From Taeniopygia guttata (taxonomy: Eukaryota; Chordata; Aves; Passeriformes; Estrildidae): DNA of 64,000 nt. The stretch lies in the NCBI RefSeq assembly GCF_048771995.1, contig NC_133037.1, positions 3,291,001-3,355,000 of the forward strand, read 5' to 3'. The notes under the pieces are model-generated. The model did no database searches. It was not told the DNA's origin and worked only from the letters and a program-made list of their open reading frames with translations. Shown in pieces: positions 1 to 13,868 of the stretch; position 1 is the first letter of the stretch, and each line of letters opens with the position of its first letter. The position numbers and the translations under genes are program-made.

Positions 1-3000
1 AGAATCGCCTCACTTGTTACACAATTATTTAAAATCAGGAGTATTTGTATTGGATCTGGAAATCCAGCACCATTCTGCTCAGGACCTCATCCTAAGCTGA
101 TTTCAGAGCTCCACTTTTGATGGATTTGCTGCTTTAGAGTATTGTCAGCACCCAGCTGCTGGGGGAACTAATGATTTTATTTGGTTTTAGTCAGAGGTGA
201 GATTTGTGTCTATCATTGCCCTGACTAGACAGAAATAAATTAACCCAGCACAAGAACCAGTTTCTGTGAAGCTGCTGAGTGCTCACAGGAACATTTCTGT
301 GTGTCCAGCCAGGCTGTGCCCCTCTGAGCCCACCTTGGGCTGTCCCCTTGTCCCCTGAGCCACAGGCACTGCTCTGAACTCGCTGCTCTCTGGCTCTCCT
401 GATTTATTGTGGGTTTTTTTAACTTAAAATCGGGTTGATCAATAATTGCAGTTGCAAAGCAAGTCAGCTTCATCCTGCTCTGTCTCAAAACATTTTAAAT
501 ATTCCGTTTTGTGTGGCCATGAGGATGCTGCAGAAACTGAGTCTGTGAGGTGAGAGAGAAGCTCTAACTCTGGAAGCAAGAATTTATTTTAAAAACAGAG
601 GCTCTGGAATACCTACATTTTCAAAATCTCACCTTGTTAAACTGTTTCCTTTGCCTTAATCCCTGCAACTGATCAAAACTCCCTTTATCCTCAGTTTTCA
701 TAGAAGCTCTGACTCTGCCAAGGAGCTGTCTTGGTTCTTTCTGCATAACTGAGGCCTTGGGTTGTTAATTTAAACATTTAAACATCATCTTCTCCAAAGG
801 ATTCCTCGAGTAAGGCTGACTGTAATTCCCACTGATGGAACACACACACACAATGTAGATGCAGCATAAATGCCAAAGGTACTCTCAAACCAAACTCTTG
901 ATATAACAGAGATCATTTTCAAAAGTGCTTCTGAGAAGTAAAGAAAAAAAAAATCTCTCACATGAATTAAGTACAACCCTTGGCAAACATCCAAATTTTT
1001 CAATATTCCACAATTTTAATCTGCTGTAAAGGATAAAATACTGCACCTCACCATGAGCAACGTAGCAAACTACCCCTCAATAGTGTCCCCTATGATTCTA
1101 ATCTGACTTTATTCTACTACACAGGCAATTTTGTATTAAAACTTACTGCTAAAGTGGAATCAGCAGTTGAATGAGATAAGCATCTTTTTAATACAGAAAT
1201 CCTTTTACCAATTCTGTGTCTGTGTCAGAGCACAAGATGAAAATGCCAGTGGGTGCAACATCTCACTGAGACTTTCAGCCCAGATGCCAGGTGATGCTGC
1301 TTTTTCTTCCATGAGAATCTATAAAGGAGCAAACTAAAGTCATTGTTTATTGTCTATGAAGCATGGAAATGGTGCTTTCAGTAATTATCCACTGGGATCA
1401 CATCTCCAGCAAAAGGGGAAAAACTCAAAAATCCTTTGACCATTGCCAGAGACACCACAGACCCTTTCCACACATTGATTTCTGGTGTTATTTACTTTAC
1501 AATAGTAGAAATATCCCTTTGCATGTTGCAGGAATAAGAAAGCTGGAGGAGTCATCTATATGGGTGCAAGATAGGATATTGAACTGGATTCCCTGAAGCA
1601 GAAGTCACTGGCATAGAGGTAATATTTCAGAAGCTGGAATTGATTTCTCAGGCAGTCCTTCAGCATCCAGCATTCATGAGAGCTCATATTGGAGAAAACA
1701 AGTCGATACAAGAGGCAGGAGGGATTTAAAAGGCTTTGAGGTACAGTAGGATAACAATGGATAATTTACACATGATGCTTAATAAGCAACTGCAGAAAAG
1801 CTTTTTCTTCTGCCTATGCCCAGGGTAATTTTTCTCTTTTTTTTTACATCTACACTCAACTTTCTAAGGGGATTTTGGGCAACCCAAGCCAGGCCAGTGG
1901 CTCCTACTTTGGGTTTAATGTGATAGAAGATGTCCAAGGCCTTTTTATTACTTGTACTGTGGCACTCAAGCCTGGTTCTCCCTCAGTAAATCTTGATCAG
2001 CACCGACCTATTCCATTTTATCTCAACCTTTCAGGATTTATATCCAAGGAAAAGAGCTGATTTTGGCCTTGTGCCAATCTGTCAAAATAATCAAAAGGCC
2101 CTTTCTCTCATAAAAATCTAATAGAACTTTTCTGAATAACTCTATTGAAATTGAATACCCAATCTTACCTAAGAAAATCTCCCCTTTACCTCTTTAAGTA
2201 AGCCCATATACAAACAATGCCACGTATTGTCAGGTTAAAATATGAGACAAATTAACCTTCATTAAGAAAATGCACCTGCAACACAGCCTACCAACTGTGA
2301 AAAAGCAACTGTTCCCTGGATTTGCATTTGTATTGTCTTCACCCCTCATTAAACAGTCCTGCTGAACCTTGCTGAGCAGTCGCTGGCTGCTCTGTGTTCA
2401 GCAAGAAGCATCTCTAGAACCACGGCAATTTTGCAAAATCAAATTATTTACTCAAAAATAAGTTGGATCTTTAAAAAAAAGATCATCATTCTAAAATTTT
2501 CGTTGTGAAGTAAGAAAACATGTAAGATGTCTGGTTAGGAACAAGGAGTAACAAGAGTAACTTTTTATTTCTTGGTAAGGGTTTATTTTTTGAGTCAGGA
2601 GAATCAAGATTATGTAAAATATTGGATTAAAGTATGATTACTTTAATCATAAATATTATCATTAATTTAATCATAATTTGGCATAAGGGACTGTAAAAGT
2701 AAACAAGTCACAAACTCCAAGCCCTAGTCCTGACAGAAATATTTTCAGGCAGCCCTGGTGCCACCTGACCAGAGAAGCTTCATGTGCCACCAAAGACGTG
2801 GCCATGGGGCAGAACTGACTCCCATGACAAGGAAATGGGGAAGGAAACGTCTGGGAAATGGGAAAAAAGCCTCCTCTGCCAAACCTGCTCGGTTCACCCA
2901 CAATTTCCTGTAGCAAGAATTGGAAGAGTGGTTAAGAAGTGCCTTAAAGTTTTCTTTGATTTTTGCCTCTCCCACTTCTCTTGCTCCCATTTTGCCATTT

Positions 3001-4272
3001 TTAAGGAAACTCTGTCAAGTACAAAGAGGTCACAAGAGAGATGTGTGGATTTTATGACTTGGATGGGGGAAAAAATTCCCAGGACAAGATTTAAGAAAGT
3101 CCAAACTCACTTTTTCTAGAGGGTTTGGCTTCTCAAAGAGACACCAAATCATCCAGCTGGTGTTGGTAATCCCATTAACAGTGCAGTGGGATATGGCTGC
3201 TGCACATTAAAATAGTGAACCTGTGTCCTGTATCCAAAAAGAGGTTTTTTCATTGTTTTACATGCAGGGAAATAAATGTCATCCATTGTTTATTTTGAAA
3301 AAACAAACACTTTCAGGCTTTGGAATGGGTGAAATCCCACAGCATTTTCTACAGACTTAAGTTATTGCTCTTTAAAAGGAAATTCAATACAAGCATAGAT
3401 ACCTAATTACTTGTGAATCAGTCCCATAAAAATATTAGACTATAAATTAGACCGCTTGAAAGTAATTCCTCTGCTTCTTGGGGCTTACTGAAAAATAAAT
3501 TATAATAAAATATCTTTGTGCCACAGCGTAAAAAGCCTTCATATTTTACCAGAGCTGAGATATTGAAAGATTCAGATGCTTTAAATTCTCCTCAAGATTC
3601 AAGATCTTGGGGAAATCCATATATAGACTCACAAACAAATTCCTTTATGCTCTGATAACAATCCTGCTGCCTTCAAAGCACAATTTAAGCAAGTTCAGTA
3701 CTCAGATTTTCCTCTCTCCAACTTCTGTTATTTTTCAGGTAGGTCTTAACTTTAGAACTTTGTCCTGACAAGTTCTAAACTGGTCAGAAATAGGTGCAGG
3801 GCTTTGTTGTTTCAGTTGTGTCCCTGCTGGAGCATCAGTGACAGATGGGACAGGCTGCAGCCCTGGCCCTGCTGGTCTCCAGGGGCAGATTTAGCTCCAG
3901 ACAGGCACAGGAGACTTCAAGTTCCCTTTGTTCCACAGGGTGAGCCTTCATCTTGTGCTGGGTCTGGAGAGAGCTGGGCACCCAACCCTTCTGCAAAGTC
4001 TGGGTGTCCTTCTCTCCCACAGTTCCCAGTAAAGCAAAGGACACCCCAAAGAATTAATTGGGGTTTTCAGGCTGGTCACCTCTGCAAAGCATGAAAGGCT
4101 GATCAACCGACCTTGCCCCAGTGAACAGCTGGAGCAAAGGTGCCTGAGGAATTTGGCAAAGATTCCAGAGCAAAGAACCTGCTTCAGGCTCAGCCAACAG
4201 CCAAAATCCTGCTCTGTGCCTTTCCCCTGCCCTGCCAGCCAAAAATCAAGGAAGAAACAGGTGACACTTTTT
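1..4272. other. Intergenic, no gene seen
   Basis: AT-rich unique sequence, short frames only. A perfect 10-bp hairpin (GATTAAAGTA, loop TGAT) lies at 2625-2648. Confidence 0.7.
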
Positions 4273-4391
4273 AAAGCACACATACAAACTTTATTATTTT
4301 GTTATTATTTTAAAGCACACATACAGAATTTATTATTTTATTATTATTTTAAAGCACACATAAAAATTTTATCTGTAATTTTGACTTCCCA
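4273..4391 (+). repeat. 39-bp tandem repeat, about 2.7 copies
   Basis: AAAGCACACATA restarts at 4273, 4312 and 4351, exactly 39 bp apart, each followed by an AT-rich TTTATTATTTT tail. As 39 is divisible by three, the open frame across it shows a 13-residue repeat; this is not a gene. Confidence 0.85.
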
Positions 4392-7300
4392 GATACGTCT
4401 CTGACAGGTGCCTGAACCAAATGGTGACCTGGCTCTGCTATTGCTGAATGTTTCCCACACAGCCTGGGGCAGTGAGGTGAGATCTAACTAAAGCTCCTTC
4501 AGGAGGAGCTTCTGCAGCACTCACAGCATCCAGCTGGAAGAAAAATACAGGCTTGGTTAGCACCGACCACATAAATCCAGAATTCATCCTGCATTTCCCT
4601 GTAAGAACTGAGTAAGGCCAGATTTGAATTATCAGCACCCTGAGTTAGATTGTCTCAAATCAATTTGGAGAATTATTCCCCCCCATCATCCACATAGAAC
4701 CGAGCTCAAAGGCAGCTCCTTTGTCTGCACAAGAAAAAAAACCTGCTCAAACTTCAAATGAAGATTCCTATGATGTCTTCCAAGCTCTCTCCATAAAAGA
4801 ATGCAAGCTGTGATCATCTTTATTTCATCCTACCTGAAACTGCATATTTAAGTTCCACTGATACTGAATTTGATCTAAGTGTCCTGTTAGAAGAAGGAAA
4901 GGTTGAAAAGGCAGTTAAACACACCCCTTTATAGCTGCCTATCAAACCACTGCCAGTTGTTTTAATCACTGTTAATGATGTCTGAGATCAGGAGATATTT
5001 TTTATAACGTGTTGTCACCGGGATTAGAAGCGTAGCAGCAATTTTATGTTCTTGTTTAGGCTACAGGGGAAAACAACATGCAAAGGAATTGTTTAAAATG
5101 GGATTTTGCATAATGCCCAACAGCAGAGAAATGCCCATCACAATACAAATATCCAAGAAAACTATTAACTTTGTCCATCTCAATTAAAACCACTATTTCT
5201 AAATTAATTTAAATGTGCTCTGTACAAACAGCCTCAATCCAGTCATCTTGTTTTAGTATTATGGACATAACAGCTAAAGTCAGGCACAGCAGCATCTGTG
5301 TGCCTGCAATCTGAATAAAACCAGTGTGGCAGAGGAGAGAGGATTTAATGTATTTTAGTACTTAATCTGCATATTCTTAAAAAAAAAAAAAGTCTGATGC
5401 ATGGAGAAATTCCTTTTTATTAAAAGCTAAATAGTCCTCCCCCACCCTTTTTTATTATTTTAAGATTCTTCCACCAGGCTTCTTTCAGAAAATCACTTTT
5501 ATTTCCCTGGGTTGCCAATCAAGATTCCTGGGCAATGATCACTTTCACTGTTACCAGTGTCAGTCACAGTCTGTCACATCACATTGAGAGGAAAATCCAA
5601 AGTGACTGGTGCACCTGGATATGAATGTGGAGCACAGGGTGCAGCTCCTCTGATTGTGCTGTGACAACTGAGCACATATTTACTAATAATCCACCTTTCT
5701 TAAAACATTATCATCAGTATTGGCCTGATAGCAACAACCTTGGGGCATAGACAAGTACTCAACCTGCTTGGTTCATTATCATATTGAAATGTTATGAATT
5801 TTATGAATATTTCCAGCAAAATCACTCATTATAAAGGTAAGAACATGCAGGTATTTTCACAATCAGGACACTAGACTGAACTGATTTTTTTTAATTAAGT
5901 GTATGAACAGCGCAATGAAACCTTAATTAAGATCTCTAGAGGTTACAAGCATCCAAGCAATAAAGCCACAGTGGTGTTGTCACTTGCCATGTGCAGTTGG
6001 CACATTAGATCCCAGCACACCAGTTAATTTTGATTTACAAGAACACACATGCTCACTGCTGGGAAGGGTCCTGAGCTGCTCTCACTCAATGAATGTTGGT
6101 CTGTGCACTCTAAAGACTGAAAATAACCACATCAAATTCCAAGAGAATCATGGCAGATGCATTTTTGTCTGTCTCCTCCCACCTCCTCCCATGTCCTGTT
6201 CACCAGAAGTTCACAAAACTCTGTCTCTGGAGTTGGCCTCTATTGTTCAAACCTGAAATAGGACCAGGCACAGTTTGTGATAAATTCTAAACTAACATAA
6301 CCAACTCTTGCTAAAGTCACAGCAAAACAATCCTCTGGTTCATGAATTTGAGTAAACTACAGTCAAGTATCAAAGAAATCTGGATTAAAGCTGAAATTCC
6401 AGTGCTAGGTAAAATTCAAGTGCTTTGGCACAGAACTAAGGCAGAAGCTGCATTTATGATGCAGCATTTTCACCAAATTTTAGTTCATACCAAAACCTTA
6501 AACCCCCAAAAAATGAAAATCTAGAACTGTCTCACTGAGAGCAGTGATCAAGCAAACATCTGAGGACCTGCTTCCACAAAGCCCCATTAACCAGATTAGA
6601 GCAGAAAATAACAGACCCTCAGTGGGTAAATTGCTGCTGACAGTTGGAGCTTTTCCAATGAAAATGTCTTATAAGCAATAGGGACATCTCCAGTGAGGAG
6701 GATATTGGAAATCCTGCTCTGAAACAGCTGCTATTTCTCACGTTATCACCCCCCTGGGAGCTGATGTCCTTGCACAAAACAGATTTTGCAGGAGGAAGCT
6801 GTGAGCTGGGGCTGGAGCTGCTCCAAGTGCCAAAATCCCAGCTCAGATCTGCCCCATTTGGCTTCCCCCTATAAAACCCTTGGGCATCACCCTGCCCACG
6901 GCCTGGCACCAGATACTCTGTCGTGATTTATGAGGAGTCTGCAAAGGGACAAGTTCCTCTGTTCCAGCCCTGGCTGTTGCTTTTGTGGGAGGACAGCATG
7001 GATCAGAGCAGCCTTTGGGAAGCAGACAGGATTTTCATTTTATCCTTCCTCACGAAGTGATCCCCATCAGTGCTGCCACGTTCTTCCCTCCACCATCCTC
7101 TCCCCAGCTTTCAGACTGAAGTAGAAAGTTTCCTGTGGCTGCCTGCATATTTTATATTTTGTCCTTTTTGTGGCTGAGCTGATTTCCCCCTGCTTTCCTT
7201 GGTTAGGAATCTGTATATTTAGCTTTTCTTATTGTAGAGGCACAATAGAATAGAAGTCTCAACCCTGTTTCCCTCTCACCCACGGCTTAAACACAATTAA

Positions 7301-10114
7301 CTTTTCATTTGATGCATTCTTCCTGTCTGCACTCATAATGCTCCCCCAGGAAATGAGAGCCAATAAGTCCTACCCAGGAGTAGGAGAGCGGGGTACTGAC
7401 CAAATATTGTATAATTCTGCATTATAGGCCTATGGGAAAAAAGTTAATTAAAGACCACTGATATCCTTTGGGAAAATGTTTAATATATTAGCTCTGCCAT
7501 GCAAACAAACCCCTCCTCTTTGGAAAATGTGAATATATCACACATTTGGGAAAAAACAGCAAAATCCAGTGGTGTTTTTATTGGTCATTGGCCACAAATA
7601 AGTCTAATAAGATACACAAAGAGCATAAATAATATTAACTTCAACAAACAGGATCTCTGCTGTGGCCCATACATCACCTTCCTGAATTGGGAAACACCTT
7701 TGTATAATTTGTATAAACCCTCCATAATGATTTTTTTCAGTAGTAATAGCAATTAATAAACATTTCCACATAGTTCCTTGGGCTTGGTGAGCACAAAAGA
7801 AGACTCAAGGACAAACCCAAGCTGGCAAATTCTCCCAGAATAGGAGCCTTGTAAGTCTGAAAAATTTTATCCAGAAACTAGAGCTGAGTGTCTCTGTACA
7901 ATGCTGACAGACTGCAAGGTGCTCATTTGGAAAGCCAAAAACAAAATGCTCCAATAGCCACACATTTTGTGCAGTAGAAAAGTGGAGGTTTATTGAGCAG
8001 CTCTCTCATTAGCATACATTTCCAGAGGAGCAAACCCAGTCTCTGAGGTCACATTAAGAAAGCCTCATGGCTATGTTTTCTTTTACTGGTGTTATTAACC
8101 CCCGGAGCAGGTGCCACATTTCAGCACCTGCAACAGGTTCACACAGTTGTTAATGCTTGCATTTGAATGCAAATGGGATGTTTGCTTGAAAACAAGTGCA
8201 TTTTTTCAGCAACAGGCTCCAAAGAAAGCCCAACTGCACAAATCAGGATCTCAGTGAGGAACAAGCACTTCCCTCGGATGCCCCAGCACCATCAGCAGGA
8301 AATGTTCAGAATTGCTCTGAGCTGATGGATCACACAAGAGCAAGTCCCCAAGCATGCAGGCTGTGTTTGATAGCATGAGAAAAATTACTTCACCAAACCA
8401 CAGAGCAGGGATAAATAGGATTTCTAGTGGATGTGAGAGGTGGGAGGGCGTCCCTCTCCTCCTGCACAGCCCCAGAGCATCCCAGGCAGCTGAGATTTTC
8501 CTGACACACCCAGGTGCCAGCCAAGAGAAAAGGCAGCCCAGCCCAGAGCTGGCACACAGCATTCCCTGGGAGCTGCAGGCATCTGCCTCCAGCCCTGGGG
8601 AGGGCACAGAGCTCGTGAGCAGCTCCAGGGTTTGCATTTTTGCACCTCACACTTTGGAATTCCAGGCAGGAGCATTGATCTGGAAGCTGGACTCCAAAGA
8701 TGAGTGTGCAGTGGAAGTGAGGAGCAAACACAGAGGGGAATGGCTGTGTGCACACAGCTCAGCCCCAGACCTTGCTGCTATTTACTCGGGGTTCATCTGT
8801 GGCATGCAGCTTGCTTTTATTTAAACAGGACGCTGGCACTGAGTCTTGCCATAAAAAATTGGTTATATGAACACTTTCCTCCCAGCCCACTCACACCCAC
8901 ACTGGTTTTCACCAATGGGTCTCTGAGCACTTCACTGCAGAGGGGGAGGAAGGATGACCTGGCCCATCAGGTATTGCCAAAATCATGTCAGAAATGTGCC
9001 CTGCAGGTACCACTGCCAGCTCCAGCAAAGACATCAGCCCCTGGCTGGGATACTCGTGGCACCACCAGCAGCAGTAGCTGGATCAGCTCAAAGGAATGTT
9101 CTCCTTGCTGCTTCTGTTGGGACATTGTTTAAAAAAGCAACCTACCCACACACAAATTCATTATAATCACACACATGTTCTTTTTCTGGTTCGTAAAAAA
9201 GCCCATCTGCAACGAGGCCACCCACAAACTGAAATAAGAGTAATTTGTCTAGCAGGGCTTCCTGGTAGAATACACAACAAGAAAGACACAGCTTCTGTGC
9301 TAAAAATAAGTGTATATATCCACCATGCTTCTAGTTTTGACTTTAAGCTTTAACTACAAGGTGCTCCCTGAATAGAATTATTGTGTCTATGATTTATCAG
9401 GCAACATATTGCTCTTTACTTTGGTAATTACAAACACTTTTTTCCAACACTCAAATAATTGTTTCCACAAAAATTACCTCATGTGAAAGGAGTAATAGGC
9501 ACAAAATGATGTTTCATTAAGACCATCAACAATTTTTTATTAGCAGCTCCATCAGATTTAAATGGCATCTTTAGTCTGTGCATGTGCATATGTATAATCT
9601 GTGTCAGATTTGTCAGCTTTTGATGGATGTTTTCACTCTCACTGCCATTATTACTCTTATATAGTAATAGTGGCAACAGGGACCTAGTTTATTAAACCTT
9701 ATGTTGCATCTGCCACAATGCCCTGGGGCTGGAGTGCAGTCATCTATTCCAAGCACTATTCCTTGCAATTACACTTGATTGTTAACTGTGTGTGTTCAGG
9801 ACCACTTACATTTGAGTGCTGCAGTCCTGAGGTTTCCTTCTGATGGGCCCAGCTCGAGCTCCTGGACAGTTAATGGATTATCCAGACCATTACAACTGAA
9901 ACACAAAGTGAAAACACATTAGTGTAGCTAATAGTGGACTAAAATATCAGTGGTAGGAGACAGCAGTATGGCTTTGGAATGTTTTGGTGGTGTGTTTTAG
10001 AGGCAGCAGATTTAAAAATGGAGTTGGCACTGAGGATTTGATGTGCCAACATCCTCCCAGTGTGGCTGAAGCGCTCAGGCTGCACACACTGCAGCATCCC
10101 TCCCACAGCCAGCT
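4392..10114. other. Intergenic, no gene seen
   Basis: Unique sequence. A GC-richer part at about 8400-8800 has overlapping open frames on both strands, which is the pattern of chance frames. Confidence 0.7.
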
Positions 10115-10145
10115 TCCTCCTCCATCCTCCATCCTCCATCCTCCA
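10115..10145 (+). repeat. (TCCTCCA)n short tandem repeat
   Basis: Four near-perfect 7-mers of TCCTCCA. Confidence 0.8.
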
Positions 10146-10437
10146 GAAAAGCCTCCTGAAGCACAGCCTGAGCCTGCCAGGAACACGCCACAGCCAGGCT
10201 GGTGGGCTCAGCCTGGAAAGGAGGGACAGGATCACATCCCACATTGCCCCTGGAGAAGGAATGCAGTGCTTCTTTGGCTGCTGCATCACTGTTTGAGCAC
10301 AGACACCATAATGCCAACCTCCTCCAGGAGAAAATTACCTCCAACATCCTCAGGGAGCACAACACAAGTACAGCACAAGGCACGGAGTGAGTGAAAGCTG
10401 CACACTGAGGGATCCTGCAAGGAATAAGGTGAGTCAA

Positions 10438-10578
10438 GAGCACCCAGTGCTCCACAGAGCAGGGAACCTCCACCATCAGGGCACAGGGAATGAGCAGGAA
10501 AGGAGCACCCAGTGCTCCACAGAACAGGGAACCTCAAACATCAGGGCACAGGGAATGAGCAGGAAAGGAGCACAGTCC
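10438..10578 (+). repeat. 65-bp tandem repeat, two copies plus a stub
   Basis: GAGCACCCAGTGCTCCACAG begins at 10438 and 10503, and a truncated GAGCACAG at 10568, all 65 bp apart. The copies differ at only a few bases, so the duplication is recent. Confidence 0.9.
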
Positions 10579-13500
10579 AGCCAAGTGTCTGAATGGAGGG
10601 TGGGAGCTGCTTGGACACAAGGTGCTCACACACCACCAGATCCAGCAGCTCAGCCTGCAGGGTGGCAGTGAGACAGAGCTTTGTGTGAACACCTTTCCCT
10701 GCTGGGCTGGGAGCAAGTTCCACTCAGCTGCAGCAAAGTTCCTGCAAGCTGAACAGCCAGAAGAGCAAAGAGTGGAAGCACATGTCAGTATTTGCTGTTA
10801 TGGCACCAGAAAACCCTTCAGCCCGAGCCAGGTGAGGCCAGACCTCAGGTACAGCAAAGAAACGGGATCAGGAGAGATGTGAAAATATCTCTATCACATT
10901 ATTTTGTCAAGTTCTGCTTAAGGGTTGATGGATTGATGCACTTTTACCATCAAACAACATTAATCTTGGAAGCTTTGAGATCAAGACATCATGCATCAGT
11001 TTAAAATTTTCAAATCAACCACTGGGAGATTAATTAATACAGAAATTGTCGAGAGTCTCTGTGTAATTACTGTTCTGCAACAATTAGGAAGTTTACATTA
11101 TTTGCTCAGAGACAAACATTGCTAAGCCTGGTATTAGTAATAAATAAAGTTCTCTTTTTAATAAATTTTTAAACTTGAATATAGACACTTGCATGATGTA
11201 CTTATTAACATTTTTCTGATATGCTTGTCTTAAACATGAGGTTTTTTACACTGTGTCGTGGTTTGACACACTGAACACAAAGCTTGAGTTATTTCATATT
11301 CAGAAAAACAAAAAGTGCACTTTGTATCAGTATCAGAAGGATCACAGTGGCCTCCTAAAATAGAATAATTAAATAATTAAAGTCATACCAGCAGACAAGC
11401 AAAGATGGTCTAAAAAATATCAAGAGACTGAACGCATAAATCACGATTACAACCCATATAATCTCTGACCTACACACAAACTACAAGGTTCAAAGGTGGC
11501 ATTGCATTATGTATTTATTGCCTGCCCAAGCCATTATTCACCAGCCTTCATTTTAAGGGGTAGGTATGATGGGAGTCCATGGCAGGGGAGAATACATCAT
11601 AAAACCTCCCCTATAAAGGATGGCACTGCTAATTTATCTTGTGCTTCCTCCTCCTCAATTCATGGCGTGGCAGCTCCCTACAAAATGTCCCTTGGACAGC
11701 AGGACCAGCTTGTCCAGTGCTGCTTTTGGCCACCAGCTCTGCACTGCCCTGCTCCCTCTCCCCTTGTGTTCTGCCAGCTCCCAGGGACTCCAGCAAGGTG
11801 GAAATTTCCCATGGATTGATAGAGAATCCAAGGGCAGTGCAGTGATTTTAACAGCCCTGTGATGGTTTTGCCAAAAAAAAAAAAAAAAACCAATTTCAGC
11901 AATTCAAGGAAACCATGTACCAGATATCTTAATGCAAAATGGTCACAAAGAAACTGAAAAATATTGCAGCTTATGTGAGAATGTGCATTCAGCTTGTTCT
12001 GTATTCAGCTCCAACAGAGGAAGCAATTTCTGTAAAACCCAGTTTTGCTGCCTGGTTTCTGGCACCGTTATCTAAACAAGCCCTCAGGCAGTTATTTGTA
12101 GTATTTACATTTTTTACCAACTTATCACGAGAAAATCCAATTGCTCCTAATGACAGTCACACTGTGCCTCTCCCATTCTCATATCCAGGAAAGTGTTTAT
12201 TATCCATTTGTAGTAATTAAGGCACTGATGTTCTATGGATCCATAAAGCCAACATCATTAGGCAAACAAAGGCACTTTTTCCACCCCCAACTTATTGCTG
12301 CAAAAATATTTAAAAATAAAAGCTCGCTTGTAACACATAGCATCATTTGAAGAACAAACCACTATTGGCTAATCTCAAGCATTCTTAGGACTGGGGGAAA
12401 AAACAAAGATCTGTAGCATAATTATTTTTCCAGCATTTGCTAAAGAGTGAAGAAAGAAAATTATTATCTAGCCAAAAGCAGAGAGGTGGAGTTTGACAGT
12501 GACTGTCTTTCCATTTTTGATCTTTTCTTGTAAAATGGTTAAGCAAACTCCTTAGCAAGTTAGAGTAAGGCAGAAAAGCAGGATGGAAATTAAGTGTCTG
12601 CATGAAACAAACTTCATTAAATCCACCACAGCCAGGGAGACCAACTGAGAGCCAGCAGAGCAGTGTCTGAGCTGCCAAGCCCTTAAACCCCCAGAAGCAG
12701 GACACACATCTCTGCCACAACACATCCCTCAGCCCTTCAGAGAGCGACCAGGATTCATCACAGGGTCCTCAGGGAGGCCAGGTGAAATCCCAGAGCTGGG
12801 GAAGTCCACAAGAACACTCACATTAAACTCTGGGTTTATTCTGCATCTCCACTCTCTGTAGCAGCACCTCTCACCAACTCAGCGCTGCACACAAAACATG
12901 AATTTCATTTCAGTACTTCTCACTCCAGTGTGGAACCACAGCCCACCAGCAACCTCCAGAAGAAACAGCTCTTCCTATCTGGAAATGCTATCTTGCTCTG
13001 CATCACATCTTGTTCTATTTCCTCTCTTGGCAGTGCTGCAGTTATCCATGCAGCACATGTTAAATTAGGACTGGAACACTTCACACGTATTTTCTTCCCC
13101 CAGCCACACAGTGAAACAAATTCTGTTCCTCTGCAAACCCCTCCTGTAAGTGCACACACACTTCCACTTCCACACACAGCAGCCACAGTCATTTCTTTCC
13201 TCGCAGAGCTGAAGGATGTGGGAGTTCACATCTTCTCATGGCATAAAGTTTAAATGAAGTGTTTGAAAAAAGGTGCCTGGTTGGAGCTGTACAGTTTCTG
13301 TAAAGGTGATCAAATCGCTGCAAGTTTGGGTTTCAGTGTAAGATGTAAAAATTGGACTGCATTTTCTCAAGTCTGCAAATCTTCTTGGCAGATTTGAGCT
13401 TTGGCTCAAACAGATCTGGCCTGATTTATATTTTGTTTGAAATGATGCCCAAAACTATGATTAAGTAAGTTTTCCACCAAGCCCCTCAATTCAGCTCGAT

Positions 13501-13811
13501 GGAGTGGTCTCATTTTTCCTGGGAGATAGTTCTCTCTCCAAAGGGAGGCAGATGTGCAGAAAACTTCTCCACAGAGTGACAAGATGACCAAAAACAAGAG
13601 GTTCCAAAGACAATGATGCATAACATAGCACTCAGCTTTGCATTTCCCATGATTTATACCCCAGCTGAGAAGCAGCTCACACTGCATCCGCTGGGTTTCA
13701 GCAGAGCACAGGGGGACAAAGAGGTGCTGGGGAAAGCAGTTCCACAGCAACATCCCTGTTTTATTTTCCCCTTTGATATCTGAGGGAGCCACGCTTAGGA
13801 AAGCAGATGCT
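10579..13811. other. Intergenic, no gene seen
   Basis: Unique AT-rich sequence without recognised repeats or genes. Confidence 0.65.
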
Positions 13812-13868
13812 GGGGTTTTTTGGGGGGTTTTTTGGGGTTTTTTGGGGGTCTTTTTTTGGGTTTTTTGG
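13812..13868 (+). repeat. G4-6/T6 tandem array with quadruplex potential
   Basis: Runs of four to six G alternate with T6-T7 five times, followed by two more G runs of 2-3. Four successive tracts of at least four G separated by six T fit an intramolecular G-quadruplex on the plus strand. Confidence 0.85.

Noticed and set aside
842-853. Short (CA)n tracts here and at 13142, 21075, 56319 and 57098
   Set aside because: Six units or fewer; too short to annotate as microsatellites of note.
8354-8824. 156-codon frame with overlapping minus frames of 128 and 121 codons
   Set aside because: No recognised domain, no splice context, both strands open: chance in a GC-richer patch.
11254-11270. TGTCGTGGTTTGACA, like the start of some songbird LTRs
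   Set aside because: Only about 15 bp match; what follows does not continue as an LTR and no partner end was found.
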